Program-made: the position numbers and the translations under genes
Notes under the pieces: generated by a model
The model's input: the letters and a program-made list of their open reading frames with translations, nothing else
What the model was told of the DNA's origin: nothing
Database searches by the model: none
Shown here: piece after piece, positions 4,943-9,187 of the stretch
Layout: every line of letters begins with the position of its first letter
Position numbering within the stretch: the first letter of the stretch is position 1
From: Pseudomonadota bacterium
Lineage (GTDB): Bacteria > Pseudomonadota > Alphaproteobacteria > Rhodobacterales > Rhodobacteraceae
Assembly: GCA_021813645.1 (NCBI GenBank)
Contig: JAKAJW010000414.1
Span: forward strand, 1 to 9,187
Reading direction: 5' to 3'
DNA length: 9,187 nt

Positions 4943-7141
4943 ATGACCGATTTCACCTATGCGACCGACGCCGAGGGCGTCGCCACCATCGCCTGGGACG
5001 TGCCCGGCAAGTCGATGAACGTGATGAGCCTCGAAGGCCTGACCGAGCTCGAGGCGCTGATCGACCGCGCGCTCGGCGATCCGGCGGTGAAGGGGGTGGT
5101 CCTCACCTCCGCCAAGAAGGACTTCGCCGGCGGCATGGACCTGAACGTCATCGCCAAGATGAAAGAGGCGGCCGGCGCCGATCCGGCCCGCGGCCTTTAC
5201 GAAGGCACCATGCGCATCCACGGCCTGCTGCGGAAGATCGAACGCGCCGGCATGGATCCGAAGACGCTGAAGGGCGGCAAGCCGATCGCCGCCGCCCTGC
5301 CCGGCACCGCCGTCGGCATCGGGCTGGAGCTGCCGCTGTCCACCCACCGCATCTTCGCCGCCGACAACCCCAAGGCCAAGATCGGCCTGCCCGAGATCCT
5401 CGTCGGCATCTTCCCCGGGGCCGGCGGCACCACCCGACTGATCCGCAAGATGGGCCCGATCGCTGCCGCGCCGCTCCTGCTCGAGGGCAAGCTCTCCGAT
5501 CCCAAGGCCGCCAAGGCGATGGGCCTGGTCGACGAGGTGGTGGAGGATCCGCTCGCCGCCGCCCGCGCCTGGGTGCTGGCCGCCAAGGACGCCGATCTGG
5601 TCAAACCCTGGGACCAGAAGGGCTTCAAGATGCCCGGCGGCGCGCCCTATACGCCGATGGGCTTCATGAATTTCGTCGGCGCCAATGCCATGGTCCATGG
5701 CAGGACGATGGGCGTCTATCCGGCCGCCAAGGCGCTGCTCTCGGCGGTCTACGAAGGCATGCTGGTCGATTTCGACACCGCGCTGAAGATCGAGGCGCGC
5801 TGGTTCACCCAGGTGCTGCTGAACCCGTCCTCGACCGCGATGATCCGCTCGCTCTTCCTCAACAAGGAGGCGCTCGAAAAAGGCGCGGTGCGACCCAAGG
5901 TCGTGCCCGACCAGGCGGTGAAGAAGCTCGGCGTGCTCGGCGCCGGCATGATGGGGGCGGGCATCGCCTATGTCGCCGCCCGCGCCGGCATCGAGGTGGT
6001 GTTGATCGACGCGGACCAAGCCGCGGCAGAGCGCGGCCGCGCGCATAGCGCCGGGCTGATGGACAAGGCGATCGCGCGCCGCAAGGCGACCGAGGCGCAG
6101 AAGGAGGCGCTGCTCGCCCTGATCACCCCGACCACTGACTATGCCGCGCTGGCCGGCGCCGACCTGATCGTCGAGGCGGTGTTCGAGGACCCGAAGGTGA
6201 AGGCCGAGGTGACGGCGAAGACCGAGGCGGTGGTGGGCGACACCTGCATCTTCGCCACCAACACCTCGACCCTGCCGATCTCCGGACTGGCCAAGGCCAG
6301 CCAGCGGCCCGAGCAGTTCATCGGCATCCATTTCTTCTCGCCGGTCGACAAGATGGCGCTGGTCGAGATCATCAAGGGCAAGCAGACCGGCGAGCGCGCG
6401 GTGGCCAAGGCGCTCGATTTCGTCCGCCAGATCCGCAAGACCCCGATCGTCGTCAACGACGCCCGTTTCTTCTACGCCAACCGCTGCATCATCCCCTATA
6501 TCAACGAAGGCATCCGCATGGTGGCCGAGGGGGTCGAACCCGCGCTGATCGAAAACGCGGCCAAGCTCGTCGGCATGCCGCTCGGGCCGCTGCAACTGGT
6601 CGACGAGACCTCGATCGACCTCGGGGTGAAGATCGCCAAGGCGACCAAGGCGGCGATGGGGGCAGACTACCCCGACGACGCGGTGGACGGCGTGCTGTTC
6701 TGGATGGCCGATCAGGGCCGGCTGGGCCGCAAGTCGAAATCCGGCTTCTACGCCTATGACGGCGAAGGCAAGCGCGAGGGCCTCTGGTCCGGGCTGGCGG
6801 CGCGGTTTCCGCATGCCGCCGCGCAGCCCGAGCTGACCGAGGTGCAGCATCGCCTGCTCTTCGCCCAGGTGCTGGAGGCCGTCCGCGCACTGGAGGCCGG
6901 CGTGCTCACCGATATCCGCGAGGGCGACGTGGGGGCCATCCTCGGCTGGGGCTTCGCGCCTTGGTCGGGCGGCCCCTTCGCCTGGCTCGATATCCTCGGC
7001 GCGGCCCGCGCGGTGCAGCTCTGCGAGGGGCTGGCGGCGCGCCACGGTGCGCGTTTCGCGGCGCCGAAGCTGCTCGTCGAGATGGCCGAGAAGGGCGAAA
7101 GCTTCTACGCCCGCTTCGCGCCTGCAGCGCAGGCGGCCTGA
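4943..7141 (+). CDS. fadB: Bifunctional enoyl-CoA hydratase / 3-hydroxyacyl-CoA dehydrogenase (FadB/FadJ-like)
   Basis: Carries out the two middle steps of beta-oxidation: hydration of 2-enoyl-CoA and NAD-dependent oxidation of the 3-hydroxyacyl-CoA. At 732 residues it is close to E. coli FadB and FadJ. The crotonase domain (about 1-200) has the oxyanion loop KKDFAGGMDL (58-67), Glu129 in GIGLEL, Glu151 in GLPEILVG and PGAGGTTRL (158-166). Both catalytic glutamates are present. A helical linker of about 220-320 follows. The NAD-binding domain starts at VKKLGVLGAGMMGAG (326-340), with the dehydrogenase His463 in GIHFFSPVDKM (461-471). The C-terminal dehydrogenase repeats include LGRKSKSGFYAYD (594-606) and GWGFAPWSGGPFAW (668-681). 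The segment VNDARFFYANR (504-514) replaces the more common DxPGFFxNR form. ATG 4943 has GGGAGA at 4931-4936. The thiolase beta subunit lies directly upstream, so a FadA-FadB type complex is plausible. Confidence 0.94.
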   Translation: MTDFTYATDAEGVATIAWDVPGKSMNVMSLEGLTELEALIDRALGDPAVKGVVLTSAKKDFAGGMDLNVIAKMKEAAGADPARGLYEGTMRIHGLLRKIERAGMDPKTLKGGKPIAAALPGTAVGIGLELPLSTHRIFAADNPKAKIGLPEILVGIFPGAGGTTRLIRKMGPIAAAPLLLEGKLSDPKAAKAMGLVDEVVEDPLAAARAWVLAAKDADLVKPWDQKGFKMPGGAPYTPMGFMNFVGANAMVHGRTMGVYPAAKALLSAVYEGMLVDFDTALKIEARWFTQVLLNPSSTAMIRSLFLNKEALEKGAVRPKVVPDQAVKKLGVLGAGMMGAGIAYVAARAGIEVVLIDADQAAAERGRAHSAGLMDKAIARRKATEAQKEALLALITPTTDYAALAGADLIVEAVFEDPKVKAEVTAKTEAVVGDTCIFATNTSTLPISGLAKASQRPEQFIGIHFFSPVDKMALVEIIKGKQTGERAVAKALDFVRQIRKTPIVVNDARFFYANRCIIPYINEGIRMVAEGVEPALIENAAKLVGMPLGPLQLVDETSIDLGVKIAKATKAAMGADYPDDAVDGVLFWMADQGRLGRKSKSGFYAYDGEGKREGLWSGLAARFPHAAAQPELTEVQHRLLFAQVLEAVRALEAGVLTDIREGDVGAILGWGFAPWSGGPFAWLDILGAARAVQLCEGLAARHGARFAAPKLLVEMAEKGESFYARFAPAAQAA

Positions 7142-7154
7142 GCCGCCCCAGCGG

Positions 7155-7173
7155 CCGGGGGCACGGCCCCCGG
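7155..7173 (+). terminator. Strong hairpin after the FadB-like gene, probable operon end
   Basis: CCGGGGGC (7155-7162) and GCCCCCGG (7166-7173) are exact reverse complements around ACG, an eight-pair all-GC stem starting 14 bases after the stop. The following TCCTCTG is only mildly T-rich. Its place between convergent genes supports a termination role for the plus-strand operon; being symmetrical, it could also act on the minus-strand gene. Confidence 0.55.
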
Positions 7174-7182
7174 TCCTCTGAA

Positions 7183-7211
7183 CCGTTTCGGACGAGAAAT
7201 TTTCGGAACGG
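7183..7211. terminator. Second inverted repeat in the convergent end zone
   Basis: CCGTTTCG (7183-7190) pairs over eight positions, with one G-T pair, with CGGAACGG (7204-7211) around a 13-base loop. The sequence GAAATTTTC (7196-7204) makes this the most AT-rich part of the gap. It lies between the plus-strand operon and the minus-strand Hint gene ending at 7235, so it may terminate the latter. A competing TTTC/GAAA pairing inside it is possible. Confidence 0.35.
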
Positions 7212-7234
7212 GAAAGCCGCGGCCGGGGCGCGGT

Positions 7235-7888
7235 TCAGGAATACCGCGGGCCGCCTTGGCTGCCCTGGGCCATGGCGGCGACCAGCCGCGCGGCCTCGGC
7301 GTAGTCGAGCCGCGGCGCCGCGGCCGGCGCAGTGCCGAGCAGCCGGTCGAGCGGGCTGGCATCGGCCGCGCAATGCAACAGCGCGCCGCCGCTGCAATAG
7401 ACGGTCTGATCCTCGGCGAACTCCAGCGTCACCAGTTCCAGCCGACGCGGCGGCAGGCTGCGGCCGATGCCGTTCCAGCCGTCGAGCGCAAGCCCAGGCA
7501 CCAGCACGAAGGGATCGCCATAAAGCGTCTCGGCGGCGTCCGCCTCGATCAGCACCGGCTGCTCAGGCAGCAGCCAGAACGCCTCGGCATTGCCAAGCGC
7601 GCCGGCAGGAACCGCGAGCGGCCACAGATGCGGCAGGGCCGACAGATCGACGTCGCGGCTGATCCGCTCCACCCGGCTCACCGGCTGCGGCCCGGCGTCG
7701 AAGGTCAGCACCAGATCGCCCGCGCGCAGCCGTTCGACCGGCTGCCAGCCGGCCTGGGTGGCCAGCCGCGTGCCGGTCAGGATTCCCTCGGCCGGGATCC
7801 CGGCCGCAATCTCCGCGGCCCAGGCCTTGGCCGCCATCTCGTCGATCGGATAGCCGCCGAAACCCTTGCGCTGCCAGAAAACTCCCAT
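7235..7888 (-). CDS. Small Hint-domain protein (Hedgehog/intein-type fold), apparently without catalytic residues
   Basis: A 217-residue protein. Residues 35-75 match the opening of Hint_2-type domains: GILTGTRLATQAGWQPVERL (35-54), then RAGDLVLTFDAGPQPVSRVERI (55-76). The second part, LLPEQPVLIEADAAETLYGDPFVLVPGLALDG (106-137), matches the block usually written SPQHRVLV, followed by L-x-G-x-x-x-VLVPA. VTLEFAEDQTVYCSGGALLHC (153-173) takes the place of the later strands. The nucleophilic Cys normally just before the PGT/TGT motif is absent (Ile36-Leu37-Thr38), and the block B His is replaced by Pro110 or Pro111, so self-cleavage or splicing is unlikely. There is no signal peptide or membrane segment. 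The start ATG 7888 has GGGGAGA upstream on the minus strand. Such proteins are frequent in Rhodobacteraceae, but their role is unknown. It appears to be a single-gene unit with its own promoter region at 7889-8050. Confidence 0.8.
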   Translation of the reverse strand: MGVFWQRKGFGGYPIDEMAAKAWAAEIAAGIPAEGILTGTRLATQAGWQPVERLRAGDLVLTFDAGPQPVSRVERISRDVDLSALPHLWPLAVPAGALGNAEAFWLLPEQPVLIEADAAETLYGDPFVLVPGLALDGWNGIGRSLPPRRLELVTLEFAEDQTVYCSGGALLHCAADASPLDRLLGTAPAAAPRLDYAEAARLVAAMAQGSQGGPRYS

Positions 7889-8050
7889 CTGCGTCTCCCC
7901 GTCATGGCTTCGGCGCGCCCTTCATCGGCGCCGTTGGCCTTGGATTAAGGAAGATTCGAACGTCCGGGACTTGGCGAAACTATGGTCAAAATTTGCCAAT
8001 GTTTCGCTTTTGGCACCAATGCGCGCGATCGTTTCGGCTGGCGGCCCAAT
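7889..8050 (-). promoter_or_regulatory. Promoter-like region before the Hint gene with repeated TTGGC/GCCAA elements
   Basis: This 162-base gap is more AT-rich than the rest of the window, especially 7940-8020. TTGGC occurs at 7934-7938, 7971-7975 and 8010-8014, and its complement GCCAA at 7995-7999. The last two form a dyad, GCCAA (7995-7999) with TTGGC (8010-8014), spaced by ten bases. TTGGCGAA (7971-7978) and TTTGCCAA (7992-7999) form a second, nearly symmetrical dyad. On the minus strand this region would drive the Hint gene. I could not settle on a clear -35/-10 pair. No open frame here looks like a gene. Confidence 0.4.
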
Positions 8051-8719
8051 CTATGGCCGGCTCGGTTCGGGATCGAAGCGATAGCCGAACCGGGCGATAT
8101 CCTCGGCGCAGAGCCGGGCCAGCCGCTCGGCATCCGCGTCGCGATAGAACGGCCGCCAGTCGCGCGCCCGGGCCGAGGCATTCACCCGTGCCACGGGGCC
8201 GAGCCGGAAGCCGAGATGCGCCTCGAACGGCGCCAGATCCTCGCCCAGATGTTCCAGCCGGGCGAAGAGATCGCAGCGTTCCCGGCCGCTCCGGTCGCGG
8301 ACATAGGCGCCATAGGGCCAGGCGGCGAAGCCCGCCTCAGTCTGCGGATGGGCGAGGAAGGCGGGGAACTCCAGAAGCTTCGCCAGCCCGACCGCGGGAT
8401 GGGCGAAGCTCTGCTCGCGCAGCCAGTGGTAGTAGGAGACCGCCCGATCCCAGGGATTGCGCACCAGGGTCAGCACGAAGAGCCCATCGAGATCCGCCGC
8501 CGTCACCAGCCCATCGAGATCGGCGAGCGTGGAGTGTTTCCACAGCCGCCCGGCCGTCTTCACCCCCCGCTGCCGTTGCCGCCGCGCCCGCGCCTTCGGC
8601 GTGTCGCCGACCAGGATATCGTCCTTCAGCGCCCGCGCCTCGAGCGCCTGGGCCAGCGCGGTGCCGCCGGTCTTCGGGATGTGGAGGAACAGATAGGCGC
8701 GTCCGCGCGACAGGATCAT
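8051..8719 (-). CDS. Sulfotransferase family protein (Sulfotransfer_2-like)
   Basis: A 222-residue protein that probably transfers a sulfuryl group from PAPS to an unidentified acceptor such as a carbohydrate or lipid. The 5'-phosphosulfate-binding loop is FLHIPKTGGTAL at 11-22. The 3'-phosphate-binding motif is LVRNPWDRAVSYYHWL at 85-100, including Arg87 and Ser95. RLWKHSTLADL at 58-68 is typical of bacterial members. There is no signal peptide or clear membrane segment, so it is probably cytoplasmic. ATG 8719 is chosen because it overlaps the TGA stop of the upstream transporter gene as ATGA and puts the P-loop near the N terminus, as usual in this family; a longer reading would run into the transporter gene in another frame. 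The length is at the short end for the family, but both PAPS-binding motifs are intact. The acceptor is unknown. Confidence 0.87.
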   Translation of the reverse strand: MILSRGRAYLFLHIPKTGGTALAQALEARALKDDILVGDTPKARARRQRQRGVKTAGRLWKHSTLADLDGLVTAADLDGLFVLTLVRNPWDRAVSYYHWLREQSFAHPAVGLAKLLEFPAFLAHPQTEAGFAAWPYGAYVRDRSGRERCDLFARLEHLGEDLAPFEAHLGFRLGPVARVNASARARDWRPFYRDADAERLARLCAEDIARFGYRFDPEPSRP

Positions 8720-9187
8720 GCGGCCAGTTTCTCCACTTCCGCCCCCGGCGCAAGCTTGGAACGCAGCGCGATGATCGACCCCGCGGCGACGATCGCCGCC
8801 ATGCCGAGCAGCGCCGCGGGCGCGAAGCTCTGCCCCCAGAGTATCACCCCCCACAGCGCCGAGGCGATCAGCAGCAGATATTCGAACACGGCGACCTGGC
8901 TCGCCTCGGCCAGCTGATAGGCCCGCGCCATCAGCCCGACGCCGAACAGCGAACCGGCCGCCTGCATCAGCACCACCGCGACGAACGGGCCGTCCGGCGC
9001 GGTCCAACCGCGCAGGATGAAACCGTCCGCCCCGGCCGGGACCGCATGCGGCACCAACGCCATCGCCCCGAGCCCGGCCACCCCCCAAAGCCCGAGCGCC
9101 AGAAAGAAACCCAACGTCAGCGTCGCCGCGCTTTCGCCCGCACACCATTGCCGGGTCGCGATGTTCGACAGCGCATAGAGCGCCGCC
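8716..9187 (-). CDS. EamA/DMT-family transporter, C-terminal half, partial
   Basis: An integral membrane protein of the drug/metabolite transporter superfamily; the frame is open to the right edge of the window, so its N-terminal half lies outside. The first codons in the window read AALYALSNIATRQW, the usual beginning of the second EamA repeat. It is followed by hydrophobic segments around LGFFLALGLWGVAGLGAMAL, FVAVVLMQAAGSLFGVGLMA, VAVFEYLLLIASALWGVIL and FAPAALLGMAAIVAAGSIIA. The RAYQLAEASQVAVFEY segment matches the conserved R-A-Y/F-x-x-A-x-x-S-x-V-A-P-F-E-Y motif of EamA permeases, with Val in place of Pro. It ends in a short hydrophilic cytoplasmic tail. An internal TTG at 9114 is not a believable start because the family match continues upstream. 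It overlaps the sulfotransferase gene by four bases, so the two are co-translated. The substrate cannot be predicted. Confidence 0.87.
   Translation of the reverse strand, partial: AALYALSNIATRQWCAGESAATLTLGFFLALGLWGVAGLGAMALVPHAVPAGADGFILRGWTAPDGPFVAVVLMQAAGSLFGVGLMARAYQLAEASQVAVFEYLLLIASALWGVILWGQSFAPAALLGMAAIVAAGSIIALRSKLAPGAEVEKLAA

Noticed and set aside
3500..7045. A 1181-codon open frame on the minus strand opposite the GST, thiolase and FadB-like genes
   Set aside because: It lies antisense to three well-identified enzymes. Its composition is rich in Gly, Arg, His, Asp and Ala, as expected from the complement of GC-rich codons, and no family motif is visible.
6961..7662. A plus-strand frame crossing the end of the FadB-like gene into the Hint gene
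   Set aside because: It is Arg/Ala/Pro-rich and overlaps real genes on both strands, as expected for a GC-rich shadow.
7982..8917. A 311-codon plus-strand open frame
   Set aside because: It is antisense to the sulfotransferase and transporter genes, which carry clear family motifs; its own translation shows none.
8716..9114. A complete 132-residue membrane protein starting at 9114
   Set aside because: The codon there is TTG, and the EamA family match continues upstream to the window edge, so this is the C-terminal part of a longer gene.

Overview
The window is very GC-rich, with the codon and gene-family character of an alphaproteobacterium, most likely of the Rhodobacterales. This rests on three things: the PutA tail, the order of the beta-oxidation genes with a glutathione-transferase-like gene inside the set, and a short stand-alone Hint-domain protein, a type common in Rhodobacteraceae. 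No insertion sequence, phage gene, tRNA, rRNA or CRISPR array was seen.

Layout. Bases 1-181 are the last codons of a putA-type proline dehydrogenase / glutamate-semialdehyde dehydrogenase gene. A 201-base intergenic region follows. It holds a strong GC-rich hairpin and then an imperfect ACGT palindrome that looks like the operator of the next gene. From 383 to 7141 six genes run on the plus strand as one probable operon: a MerR-family regulator, a 592-residue acyl-CoA dehydrogenase, a 70-residue ribbon-helix-helix-like protein, a glutathione-S-transferase-like protein, a thiolase, and a two-domain enoyl-CoA hydratase / 3-hydroxyacyl-CoA dehydrogenase. The dehydrogenase makes the 2-enoyl-CoA, the two-domain enzyme hydrates and oxidises it, and the thiolase cleaves the 3-ketoacyl-CoA. 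Together they cover a full beta-oxidation turn, with the regulator at the head probably controlling the unit and itself. Gaps between these genes are 10 to 139 bases, and the two larger gaps contain GC-rich hairpins.

Bases 7142-7234 form a convergent end zone with two inverted repeats. After it everything is on the minus strand: a small Hint-domain protein that lacks the usual catalytic Cys and His (7235-7888); a more AT-rich 162-base promoter-like region with repeated TTGGC/GCCAA elements; a sulfotransferase-family protein (8051-8719); and, joined to it by an ATGA overlap, the C-terminal half of an EamA/DMT-family membrane transporter that runs off the right edge.

Most of the window is ordinary catabolic metabolism. 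The parts that deserve a second look are the operator, the small DNA-binding-like protein and the alternative hairpins inside the operon, the degenerate Hint protein, and the repeated elements in front of it. I did not see a clearly new multi-gene system.
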